From the NCBI RefSeq assembly GCF_018986435.1, contig NZ_JAHMIN010000042.1, positions 1 to 51,335 of the forward strand: a stretch of 51,335 bases of DNA, written 5' to 3'. The stretch comes from Hahella sp. HN01. GTDB lineage: Bacteria > Pseudomonadota > Gammaproteobacteria > Pseudomonadales > Oleiphilaceae. Numbering within the stretch: the stretch's first letter is position 1; each line of letters opens with the position of its first letter. The position numbers and the translations under genes were made by a program. The notes under the pieces were generated by a model. That model was not told the DNA's origin and did not search any database. It saw only the letters and a list, made by a program, of their open reading frames with translations. Shown here one piece after another: positions 22,621-30,232 of this stretch.

Positions 22621-25380
22621 ATGTCCACTATGCCGCCCATCATGACGAGGTTTGTTGCCTCGCTCCTATGTTTAACCATCTCAGTTCTTCCGATACATTC
22701 TTATGCGGGTAATCAGGAACCTAACATCGGAGCTGTTGGTCGTGATGCCAAACAATTTGGTTTATCTATTGCGAACGGAGTTAAGCAAAACTCTGCTCAG
22801 GTTCAAGATGGTAAAATTTCTCTACCAGTCGGTAATGGTCAATCAACATCCATAAACATAAATGAACTGTTTCCTGGAGTTCAACCTGGTCAAAATACCG
22901 CAGAGTATTTCCCTGATGCAGCATCTCCAGAGGAGCTAGAACAGATATTTAGTGATGCTGATGCTATGGATCAGTTTGGTAATGAGGCAAAAGCCAATTT
23001 ATTCCAAGACGCCAACAGCTCCAATCCCTCAATATCAGGTTCTGCATATCAAGTTCTCATGGATGCGGCCAATCGCTCACGCCCTGATTTCAGTAATGAC
23101 CCGGTATTGAATCTAAGCAAAAAGACCTATGAGGATATGGACCTCATCGCAGGTGGCTTTGGGGATTGTTCTGCCGAAACAACCATTAATCAGAATACTA
23201 TCAACGCCCACATTCCAGAGTATGAACGGTGTCAGCGTGTTGTAGATCAAAGCGCGGACTGTGAGGTTGTCCATGACTACGATGCCTCTGTGGTGAAGCA
23301 CTATGATGGCCCATACAACCTAAAGTCCTGTGGTGACGGATGCACGGAGCTCTGGATTGGTAAGGTTGGGGACGATTACTGGGCTGGTAACTGTAAAATC
23401 TATGAAGAGTACACAAGAGTCCAGGTTAGTAACCCGGATGCTATCGTTTCCGCAACACTTGAATATGTTAAGTGGGATGATTACATGCAAGTGTGGGTCG
23501 GTAAGTCCGGCCAAGAAACTAAAGTGTGGTCTGGCCCAGATGGCAACTTCCCTCCAGAAACAGCCGGTAGATGTGAGCTCTCCACGAGTTGGGAGCGAAA
23601 CCCTAATGTTGATGTCACTCCCTATTTTAAGAACGTGAAAGATGGTGATGTTGTTACATTCAAGATCCGTGTTTCAGTAACTGGTGAAGGTGAGGGTTTT
23701 GGCCGCATAAAACTCCGCTATGACCCATCGAAAGCCATTACCAAGGATGAGTGGGCTCCACAGAGCTGCATGGATTCAGCAAAAGGGGTTGTAGATGGTT
23801 TTGCCGAAGGCGAGATAACATGTATAGATGACCCGACTGATGCTACGGGCTGCACAGTCATCAACGGGGTCAAAGTTTGCGAATCCCAACTGAAACCGTC
23901 ACCTTTCCCTGGCATTCCAAAGCTGTGCAAAAAGGTTCGAGTTAAAGCCGACTATGACTTTTATAAGGGGCAAATGGACTGCTGGACAGATCCTCAAGGT
24001 GAAACACACTGCCCTGTAAATACTGGTGGAAATCTCAACAGTTGCCAGATGTATGAGGATAATCCTCAGTGTGGATTTATTAGTTCTGAATGTATTGATG
24101 GAGCAGAGGGTTCCTCGGGTAAGTGTTATGTGTTTAAAGATACCTACGACTGCGGAACGGACATATCAATACCTACTTTAGAGAAAGAAACGACGTATCA
24201 ATGTGGTGGACCCATTAGGTGTATGGGAGATGATTGTCTCGATATAACAAAGTCACAAAGCACTGATTTCGCTCGTGCATCTGCATTGTTGAATGCAGCT
24301 CAGTTCATGACTCAGGATATGAGTTGTACTGGTCAAAATTATGATGATAACCCCACTGGTGAAGAAAATGTGATGTGTTCAGCTTTTGCCGGTGAGGCTG
24401 GGGAATGCAAGATTGCTGTGGGTGGTGTCTCAGATTGTTGTGAAAAGCCGACGAATATTTCGTTTGCTGATTATCTCAATTTGATTATGGCCGTGCCTAA
24501 GCTAGACGGTGCCGTTATGGGACTCTCTGATGGCAGTGCCGTGAAAGGAGCATACCAAGTATTAAGAGACCCCGTAATGTCTGGCTGGACCGAAATAACA
24601 CAGCCTTTTGCAAGTTATATAGAAAATATTAGTGGAGCGGTTGATAGTTTTCTCCAGCCTGTTCAACAGTTTGCCCAGGAGACTATTGGCGCATTAAAGG
24701 AGCAAATTACCAAGCTGACTTCTGAAGCTCTAGGAAATGCTTCTGCGACGGGAGCCGCTGGCGTACCTGCTGGGGCTCCTGAATCAATGACTGAACAAAT
24801 CCTCGGCCAACAAGGTGCCGCCATGCTAAGCACCGTTATGACTGTTTACACAGTCTATGTAGTGTCGATGGTCATGATCCAAATGATTTGGAAGTGCGAG
24901 GAAAGGGAGTTCACCATGAATGCTAAAAGAGCACTAAATAGCTGCACATACGTTGGATCTTACTGCAAGTCCAAAGTACTGGGAGCATGTGTCGAGGAGC
25001 GAGAGTCCTATTGCTGTTTCAACTCGCCACTCTCTCGAATCATCCAAGAGCAAGTGCGGCCACAACTTGGCCTGAACTTTGGTGATGCGCGCACACCTCA
25101 ATGCGGCGGAATTCCATTGGATCGAATAGCGGATATTGATTGGAGTAAGGTTAACCTAGACGAGTGGTTGGGTATACTTCAGCAAAATGGAAAACTTCCT
25201 GATCCCGCATCGTTAAACTTGGATGCTTTAACGGGAGCTGGAAGTGATTTTAATATTGATGGTACTCGACAAGACGCCTCAGAACGTATTATGGAGCGGC
25301 TGGAAGGGATTAATGTGGACAAAATTAGAAACGACAAAGCGCGTGAAATCTTTCCTGACTTGGATGGCAATGGTGGTTGA
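22621..25380 (+). CDS. traN: TraN-like outer-membrane mating-pair stabilization protein
   Basis: 919 residues with a signal peptide (MTRFVASLLCLTISVLPIHS, cleavage near YAG). The mature part is very rich in cysteine pairs (CEVVHDYD, CGDGCTELW, CIDDPTDATGC, CKSKVLGACV), the mark of TraN. F-type TraN sits in the donor outer membrane and recognises the recipient. SGI1 TraN replaces the IncC copy. A hydrophobic segment near 735-760 (MLSTVMTVYTVYVVSMVMIQ) fits membrane insertion. The start has GGAG 7 nt upstream. Confidence 0.92.
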   Translation: MSTMPPIMTRFVASLLCLTISVLPIHSYAGNQEPNIGAVGRDAKQFGLSIANGVKQNSAQVQDGKISLPVGNGQSTSININELFPGVQPGQNTAEYFPDAASPEELEQIFSDADAMDQFGNEAKANLFQDANSSNPSISGSAYQVLMDAANRSRPDFSNDPVLNLSKKTYEDMDLIAGGFGDCSAETTINQNTINAHIPEYERCQRVVDQSADCEVVHDYDASVVKHYDGPYNLKSCGDGCTELWIGKVGDDYWAGNCKIYEEYTRVQVSNPDAIVSATLEYVKWDDYMQVWVGKSGQETKVWSGPDGNFPPETAGRCELSTSWERNPNVDVTPYFKNVKDGDVVTFKIRVSVTGEGEGFGRIKLRYDPSKAITKDEWAPQSCMDSAKGVVDGFAEGEITCIDDPTDATGCTVINGVKVCESQLKPSPFPGIPKLCKKVRVKADYDFYKGQMDCWTDPQGETHCPVNTGGNLNSCQMYEDNPQCGFISSECIDGAEGSSGKCYVFKDTYDCGTDISIPTLEKETTYQCGGPIRCMGDDCLDITKSQSTDFARASALLNAAQFMTQDMSCTGQNYDDNPTGEENVMCSAFAGEAGECKIAVGGVSDCCEKPTNISFADYLNLIMAVPKLDGAVMGLSDGSAVKGAYQVLRDPVMSGWTEITQPFASYIENISGAVDSFLQPVQQFAQETIGALKEQITKLTSEALGNASATGAAGVPAGAPESMTEQILGQQGAAMLSTVMTVYTVYVVSMVMIQMIWKCEEREFTMNAKRALNSCTYVGSYCKSKVLGACVEERESYCCFNSPLSRIIQEQVRPQLGLNFGDARTPQCGGIPLDRIADIDWSKVNLDEWLGILQQNGKLPDPASLNLDALTGAGSDFNIDGTRQDASERIMERLEGINVDKIRNDKAREIFPDLDGNGG

Positions 25381-25395
25381 TGTTTATCAATGAGA

Positions 25396-25415
25396 AACTT
25401 TCACATGTGAAAGTT
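25396..25415. promoter_or_regulatory. 20-bp perfect palindrome upstream of the alpA-rep unit (copy 2)
   Basis: AACTTTCACATGTGAAAGTT, identical to 15468-15487; here the symmetry extends by one more base pair on each side. It lies 26 bp before activator box E. Two identical sites at two activator-driven promoters point to a shared DNA-binding protein. Confidence 0.65.
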
Positions 25416-25441
25416 TTTGTGTCGGAATAAATCGCCTAGGT

Positions 25442-25464
25442 GCCCAAATAGGGCACTTCCAGAG
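25442..25464 (+). promoter_or_regulatory. SgaCD/AcaCD-type activator box E (alpA-rep promoter)
   Basis: GCCCAAATAGGGCACTTCCA followed by GAG. It lies 66 bp before the start of the AlpA-like gene. Spacing to the palindrome upstream is 26 bp. Confidence 0.65.
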
Positions 25465-25530
25465 GCCATGTTTACGGGGGTTCACCCTCAAAATTTCTCC
25501 AGTAAATCAATGATGATGCTGGAGAAATTT

Positions 25531-25758
25531 ATGCAGCAAACTTTAAATGAAAAAGATTACAGTCACCTGCAGATGATCTCTGTGTATGAGGTGACTGCCC
25601 TACTTAAAATCTCTGTGCCAACGCTTCAACGAATCCGCACAAACGACCCTTCATTTCCCAAACCATATAAAATCAGTGGCGATAAAACACTAAGATACAG
25701 GTTAGATCAGTTGGAGGCATGGCTTGATTCCCGCAGGGTAAGTAATGAAGCCATTTAG
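25531..25758 (+). CDS. AlpA-like small DNA-binding protein (S004-like)
   Basis: 75 residues from the ATG at 25531 (GGAG 7 nt upstream). The helix-turn-helix region (ISVYEVTALLKISVPTLQRI) plus the FPKPYKI...RYRLDQLEAWL wing is the AlpA/MerR-like pattern of prophage and plasmid regulators. In SGI1 a comparable gene (S004) precedes rep. It overlaps the rep start by 14 bp. It could bind the 20-bp palindrome in front of its own promoter; that is inference. Confidence 0.75.
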   Translation: MQQTLNEKDYSHLQMISVYEVTALLKISVPTLQRIRTNDPSFPKPYKISGDKTLRYRLDQLEAWLDSRRVSNEAI

Positions 25759-26698
25759 CCAACTACTTGCTCAGTATCAGGCGGATATTGAAGTAGAAAA
25801 TAGTGATAAATCACAAGGCTTGAGTCGGGCTGAGTCTGAATTAATAGATGCCTCAGTAAGGATTAAATCAGATCCACCCTCGCCCAATGATTTCACTTTT
25901 ATGCACTCAATCATGTGCCAAGTCGGTTTGCCTCGTTCAAGAGTAAATGGATCTGAGTTTGAGAGGCGTTGTGGTGCTGCTGGTCTATACATCCGAGCGG
26001 GTAAAATTTGGGATGGTAAGCAGTTTCTCCAACAGCCTGTTCCGTATGGTCCCATGCCAAGGCTTGTAATGGCATATCTGAATACTCAAGCGTTGCGTTC
26101 AAAATCACCCGAGATTGATGTCGGCAATAGCGCCAGTGCTTTCCTCAAACAACTGGGCAAGGAGTCATCAGGAGGAAAAAATGGGAGCTATACAAACTTC
26201 CGTAAACAGCTTTTGGCGTTATCTGCTTGTAGTATTACCCTTGGTTTTAGTACCGCTGATAAAGCGTTCACTTACGATGGTAAGCCCATCCAAAAATTTG
26301 AGGCTTGGATTGGTAACAGCGACAATCAAGGTGCTTTATGGCCTGGTGTTATTACATTTTCACACGAGTATTTTACTACGCTAAGCGAACATGCTGTACC
26401 GCTTGATTTAAGGGCTCTAAATCAGCTTAATAGCAGTGCTCTTGCGATGGATATTTATGCCATGCTTTCGGATCGTTTACATCGAATTAGCGGTAGGCCT
26501 GTCGTATTGTACTGGCGTAATTTGCGCGAGCAGTTTGGTCAAGAATACACCGGAGACGACGCTGACAGGAACTTTAAAAAGGTATTCCTTCCTGCTCTAA
26601 AGAGAGTTCTTACTGTTTATCCGGATGCAAAAGTTAAGAAAGTGACAGGCGGAATTCTGATGATGTCCAGCCCCCCACCGATTCCATACCGTAATTGA
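25745..26698 (+). CDS. rep: Plasmid-type replication initiator (RepA_C-like)
   Basis: 317 residues. The part from about residue 45 (FMHSIMCQVGLPRSRV, GPMPRLVMAYLNTQAL, SASAFLKQLG, SALAMDIYAMLSDRLHRI) matches the RepA_C family used by several broad-range plasmids, and SGI1 carries such a rep. It binds iterons, seen directly downstream at 26782-26880, to start replication of the excised circle. The start overlaps the AlpA-like gene end. It is followed by a clear terminator. Confidence 0.88.
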   Translation: MKPFSQLLAQYQADIEVENSDKSQGLSRAESELIDASVRIKSDPPSPNDFTFMHSIMCQVGLPRSRVNGSEFERRCGAAGLYIRAGKIWDGKQFLQQPVPYGPMPRLVMAYLNTQALRSKSPEIDVGNSASAFLKQLGKESSGGKNGSYTNFRKQLLALSACSITLGFSTADKAFTYDGKPIQKFEAWIGNSDNQGALWPGVITFSHEYFTTLSEHAVPLDLRALNQLNSSALAMDIYAMLSDRLHRISGRPVVLYWRNLREQFGQEYTGDDADRNFKKVFLPALKRVLTVYPDAKVKKVTGGILMMSSPPPIPYRN

Positions 26699-26704
26699 CT
26701 TAAT

Positions 26705-26729
26705 AACCGGCCAATGTGCCGGTTTTTTT
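26705..26729 (+). terminator. Intrinsic terminator after rep
   Basis: AACCGGC (26705-26711) pairs with GCCGGTT (26718-26724) around a 6-nt loop, followed by a T-run. It lies 7 bp after the rep stop. Confidence 0.85.
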
Positions 26730-26781
26730 ACGTTATTGCTTTGCCCATTTGTGGAAAACCCTGTTGGTTTTGGATTTTATC

Positions 26782-26930
26782 CACGCATAATCGCCCCCCC
26801 TTGCCACGCATAATTACCCCCCCTGACTACTGACGATCTGCGCATAATCACCCCCCCTTGCCACGCATAATTTCCCCCCCCTAAACCTATAGGTATTGCC
26901 TTTAAAAAAATCCTATAAAGATACCTATAG
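26782..26930. other. Iteron-type replication origin (oriV) of the island
   Basis: Four iterons with the form cACGCATAATnnCCCCCCC start at 26782, 26805, 26839 and 26862. Each pair has starts 23 bp apart and the pairs are 34 bp apart between inner copies; iteron 3 has TGCGCATAAT. An AT-rich segment follows, bracketed by an inverted repeat CTATAGGTAT (26887-26896) / ATACCTATAG (26921-26930), a good unwinding region. SGI1 has an iteron origin next to rep. The excised form should replicate. Confidence 0.85.
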
Positions 26931-26963
26931 TTGAACCATGTTCAGGTGTTAATAACTTTGTTC

Positions 26964-26988
26964 GCGCCCTAAAAGGGCAGATCCAGAG
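26964..26988 (+). promoter_or_regulatory. SgaCD/AcaCD-type activator box F (xis promoter)
   Basis: GCGCCCTAAAAGGGCAGATC followed by CAGAG. It is one of the best matches, 63 bp before xis. In SGI1, activation of xis by such a box triggers excision. Confidence 0.7.
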
Positions 26989-27051
26989 CCGAGGATCTGA
27001 AACCTGTGTTGGTAGACTAAACCAGTCGATTATTTATGGGTTTCAGTAGAT

Positions 27052-27384
27052 ATGACTATGCAAGAGACAGAGTTGCTTAATAGTGTTTTGAAAGAACTGG
27101 CTGAGATAAAAAACATGCTCGCTAGCTCGTCAGGAGCAGACAAAGTTAATTTGGAAAAGGTAATGCTGAACATTGATGACTGTGCTGAGCTGACAGGGTT
27201 GTCAAAAGGTCATTTATACAAGTTAACCAGTCAAAATGTTATTCCGTTTTACAAACCAAATGGTTGTCGGATTTATTTTAAGCGGGAAGAAGTGATCGAT
27301 TGGCTACAGTCCAACCGGGTCAAGACAAACACAGAAATTTCAAAGGAAGTGAGTTCGAGAATAATCAGGGGCCAAAGAAATTAA
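27052..27384 (+). CDS. xis: Excisionase / recombination directionality factor (Xis-like)
   Basis: 110 residues. An N-terminal helical part is followed by a helix-turn-helix with wing (LNIDDCAELTGLSKGHLYKL, then IPFYKPNGCRIYFKREEVIDWL) typical of excisionases. It lies beside int and convergent with it, with a shared terminator, as in SGI1. It would bias Int toward excision of the island from mnmE. A second ATG at 27058 is equally possible. Confidence 0.8.
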   Translation: MTMQETELLNSVLKELAEIKNMLASSSGADKVNLEKVMLNIDDCAELTGLSKGHLYKLTSQNVIPFYKPNGCRIYFKREEVIDWLQSNRVKTNTEISKEVSSRIIRGQRN

Positions 27385-27397
27385 TTTTTTTGGCCCT
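27368..27397. terminator. Bidirectional terminator between xis and int
   Basis: GGGCCAAA (27369-27376) pairs with TTTGGCCC (27389-27396), with A-rich and T-rich sides. It separates convergent xis and int. Confidence 0.75.
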
Positions 27398-27414
27398 ATG
27401 TCTATTGTTCTGTT

Positions 27415-28572
27415 TTAAAGACTGTCGGCAAAAATATCAGGAAAGCTCCGCATTGCGTCCCTTCTTCTTTGATCTAAGATATCAGCATAAATCTCAGTTG
27501 TTTTCAGTTCACTGTGGCCCAGCAAGCGTGATAATGAATAAATATCTAAGCCCCGCGCAAGCTGGTTAACTGCAAACGAGTGGCGACCGGCATGGAAAGT
27601 TACATGCTTGGTTATTCCAGCAAGCATTGCCCAATGAAGTAGCGCTACGTTGGTATAGCTGCTGTATCGCAATGCTTTAAACACGCGTTCATCGTTATCC
27701 TTGCGCTCTCCCATCAACCTTACCGCTGAATCTGGTAAGTCGAGGTATTGAAGTGCCGTTCCTCTATTCTGGATTTTTTTCTGCTTAAAAATGATTCGAA
27801 AATGGCCTTGCTCAAATTCTTCCACTTCTGACCAAACTAGCTTCTGTATGTCAGACCAGCGCAGTCCTGTTGTGCAGCTAAACAGAAAGGCTCGTTTAAG
27901 CACGTCATAGCGACATTCAGCTTTTGCCATAGCTTTTATCTCTTCCAGAGTCAGATAAACCCTTTGGTTTGTTTCTGGTTTAACGCTTTTCACCGTCCGA
28001 ACAGGGTTATCTCTGATAATCCCCTCTTGGTATGCCTGATTCAGGGCCGCCCTTATTTTATTGAAGTAACTGCTTACTGTATTTCTTGACAGCAGTTGAT
28101 CAGATTTCGTCGTTGCACTTTTCAAAAGATAAGTTTTAAAACCCTCAAGAAAGGCTCTATCAATATCTTCGAATGTGAGTTCTGCTCGCCCATGGTAGCG
28201 TCTCAGATGATGTCCGGCTGAGATCCAAATTGAATAATTGGATTTACTGCCAGAAGCTTTGCTATCGGTAACTGAATCGTAATAATCGAAGAAACTGGCA
28301 GAGAGTTTAGTTCGATCCTCCAGCTTATGCTTTGATGTCTCGCTCTCAAGAAGTCTCTTAGATCGCACAGCTTCAGCGATCCTTAAAGCTTCTTTATTGT
28401 GCTCTCGCTCTGCTGGAGAGCGCGGTTTGTCATAGATGAAGATGTCTAGTGGCTCGTGTGAACGTTTCAGTTTACGTTGCCCGTCTTCAACGTTGGAACC
28501 GTAGTAATATACCAAGCGCAAAGAGCGTTTTCCTTCGCGGTCTGGCTGTCGCTTTTCGATAGATACTTTCAT
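27415..28572 (-). CDS. int: SGI1-type tyrosine integrase
   Basis: 385 residues from the ATG at 28572 (MKVSIEKRQPDREGK). GGGGGA lies 8 nt upstream. A longer frame from 28710 would add a hydrophobic stretch unlike an integrase. Catalytic residues are visible: R in TGLRWSDIQKL, HxxR in FHAGRHSFAVNQL, and H...Y in GHSELKTTEIYA. The N-terminal arm-binding and core-binding domains precede residue 190. The closing DAMRSFPDIFADSL resembles SGI1 Int as I recall it. Its 5' end is 183 bp from mnmE, in the usual arrangement for insertion at trmE. Confidence 0.92.
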   Translation of the reverse strand: MKVSIEKRQPDREGKRSLRLVYYYGSNVEDGQRKLKRSHEPLDIFIYDKPRSPAEREHNKEALRIAEAVRSKRLLESETSKHKLEDRTKLSASFFDYYDSVTDSKASGSKSNYSIWISAGHHLRRYHGRAELTFEDIDRAFLEGFKTYLLKSATTKSDQLLSRNTVSSYFNKIRAALNQAYQEGIIRDNPVRTVKSVKPETNQRVYLTLEEIKAMAKAECRYDVLKRAFLFSCTTGLRWSDIQKLVWSEVEEFEQGHFRIIFKQKKIQNRGTALQYLDLPDSAVRLMGERKDNDERVFKALRYSSYTNVALLHWAMLAGITKHVTFHAGRHSFAVNQLARGLDIYSLSRLLGHSELKTTEIYADILDQRRRDAMRSFPDIFADSL

Positions 28573-28769
28573 TGATGGTTTTCCCCCGTGTTCCCCACGA
28601 TTATATGGCTGGGGAACACACAGGGCAATATATGACCAAAAGAACACAGGAGAAGTAAAAAGAAAACTAAAAAACATCGTTAGATTTATTTTTTTTGTGT
28701 TCAAAATCAATGTTTTAGTTTGTTTTCTTTTGGTGTCTTTTGACTTCTTTTTCTTTCAAGTCTATAACT

Positions 28770-28787
28770 TCACTTCCCGATACAAAA
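28770..28787 (-). repeat. attL-type 18-bp repeat at the mnmE 3' end
   Basis: On the minus strand TTTTGTATCGGGAAGTGA includes the last codons and stop of mnmE. It matches the distal copy at 1969-1986 at 14 of 18 positions. The integrase keeps mnmE intact, as the end of the gene is inside the repeat. Confidence 0.85.
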
Positions 28788-30134
28788 CGACGAGAAGATA
28801 CGCCCCAGTAAATCATCGGAAGTAAAGGCTCCGGTAATTTCCGATAACGCATTCTGCGCAACCCTCAGATCCTCCGCCACTAACTCCCCGGCGTTCGCAC
28901 TCAGCAGCTGGCTCTTGGCGAGCTGAATGTGTTTTTCTGCATGGGTAAGGGCTTCCAAATGACGACGTCTCGCCATAAATCCTCCTTCCGCATGACTTTC
29001 AAAACCTACGCAGGCTTTTAAATGTTCGCGCAGCTGGTCAATACCAAGCCCGGCTTTGGCCGACAGGCGAATGACAGGGTGGGACAGCGACAGGTCAATG
29101 CCTTGTTGCTCTTCGCTCAAATCGATTTTATTGCGAACTACTGTGATATGGTCGTGGTGTTCTATACGTGCATAGAATTCTGGCCAAATCCGCTCGGGAG
29201 ACATTTCTTTGGTCTGCGTTGCATCCACCAGAAACAGAATACGATCAGCCTGATCAATTTCTTTCCAGGCGCGTTCGATGCCGATTTTTTCTACGACGTC
29301 ATCGCTATCTCGCAATCCTGCCGTATCTACAATATGCAGAGGCATGCCATCGATATGGATGTGCTCTCTAAGTACGTCCCGAGTAGTGCCCTCAATTTCT
29401 GTCACAATGGCGCTTTCTCTTCCCGCCAGCGCATTCAGCAAACTGGACTTACCGGCATTGGGGCGACCAGCAATCACGACAGTCATCCCTTCACGCATCA
29501 AAGCGCCTTGCTTGGCGCTGGCGAAGACAGATTGCGTCTGACTCAGGAGAGTATCCAGATCGTTCAATACCTTGCCGTCAGAGAGAAAGTCTATTTCTTC
29601 CTCGGGAAAATCAATCGCCGCTTCAACATAGATACGTAGTTGAATAAGACTCTCGATCAGCTTTTCAATTTCTTTGGAAAACTGGCCTTGCAGAGACCTT
29701 ATTGCACTATGGGCGGCTTGTTCTGATGTTGCCTCGATCAAATCTGCAATAGCTTCCGCCTGCACCAGATCAAGCTTATCGTTCATGAATGCTCTTTCAG
29801 AGAACTCACCAGGACGCGCCAGCCTGGCTCCAGCTGCAACCAAACGCTTCACCAGCAAATCAAGAACAACTGGGCCGCCGTGGCCTTGGAATTCAATGAC
29901 ATCTTCACCAGTAAAGCTATTGGGGGCTGTAAAAAGTAGAGCAATACCGCTATCGAGAATTTCCCCTTCTTCAGTAAAAAAAGGACTGTAATGCGCGTGT
30001 CTGGGCTTAGGGTCATAACCAAGGACCAGACTCGCCAGCGCTTTTGCTTTAGGGCCAGAAACTCTGACAACGCCAACGCCGCCCTTCCCTGGGGGGGTTG
30101 CGATTGCGACTATCGTGTCATTCTCAGCGTACAT
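28770..30134 (-). CDS. mnmE: tRNA modification GTPase MnmE (TrmE)
   Basis: 454 residues, full length. The N-terminal tetrahydrofolate-binding domain ([19 protein letters not shown]) is followed by a central helical region and the inserted G domain with G1 [10 protein letters not shown]3 DTAGLRDS and G4 RNKID. The C-terminus ends in FSSFCIGK, with the catalytic cysteine of the CxGK motif. With MnmG it makes the 5-carboxymethylaminomethyl modification of wobble U34 in some tRNAs. The 3' end is the attB for the island, and the protein end is kept. Confidence 0.98.
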   Translation of the reverse strand: MYAENDTIVAIATPPGKGGVGVVRVSGPKAKALASLVLGYDPKPRHAHYSPFFTEEGEILDSGIALLFTAPNSFTGEDVIEFQGHGGPVVLDLLVKRLVAAGARLARPGEFSERAFMNDKLDLVQAEAIADLIEATSEQAAHSAIRSLQGQFSKEIEKLIESLIQLRIYVEAAIDFPEEEIDFLSDGKVLNDLDTLLSQTQSVFASAKQGALMREGMTVVIAGRPNAGKSSLLNALAGRESAIVTEIEGTTRDVLREHIHIDGMPLHIVDTAGLRDSDDVVEKIGIERAWKEIDQADRILFLVDATQTKEMSPERIWPEFYARIEHHDHITVVRNKIDLSEEQQGIDLSLSHPVIRLSAKAGLGIDQLREHLKACVGFESHAEGGFMARRRHLEALTHAEKHIQLAKSQLLSANAGELVAEDLRVAQNALSEITGAFTSDDLLGRIFSSFCIGK

Positions 30135-30156
30135 GAAAATTCCCGCTTCACCATAA

Positions 30157-30190
30157 AAAAGCCCGTTGTTAAAACGGGCTTTTGTTTAAA
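30157..30190. terminator. Bidirectional terminator between yidC and mnmE
   Basis: AAAAGCCCGTT (30157-30167) pairs with AACGGGCTTTT (30173-30183), loop 5, with flanking A and T runs. It ends the rpmH-rnpA-yidD-yidC transcript, so mnmE probably has its own promoter just downstream. Confidence 0.85.
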
Positions 30191-30232
30191 AGTAGCTCAG
30201 GCTACCACTGACTGACAAACCTATCCAGAAGG

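Larger units (their letters stand above)
1969..28787. mobile_element. SGI1-family integrative mobilizable island in the mnmE/trmE 3' end (about 26.8 kb)
   Basis: Direct att-type repeats flank the block, and an SGI1-type integrase gene abuts mnmE. The internal order int, xis, rep, alpA-like, traN, FlhC-like, FlhD-like, traG, traH, ..., mpsB, mpsA, ..., resolvase, integron remnant matches SGI1 as I remember it. SGI1 elements do not encode a full conjugation machine and are mobilized by IncC plasmids; none is visible here. Cargo unlike the SGI1 prototype is a PstI/BsuBI-type RM pair and a HEPN-like gene. The integron region is reduced to a remnant next to IS26. The island sits about 5 kb from the oriC region. 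Confidence 0.9.

Noticed and set aside
28573..28710. Longer integrase start at 28710
   Set aside because: It adds a hydrophobic, non-integrase N-terminus; the ATG at 28572 has a better ribosome site and gives the MKVSIEKRQP start seen in SGI1-type integrases.
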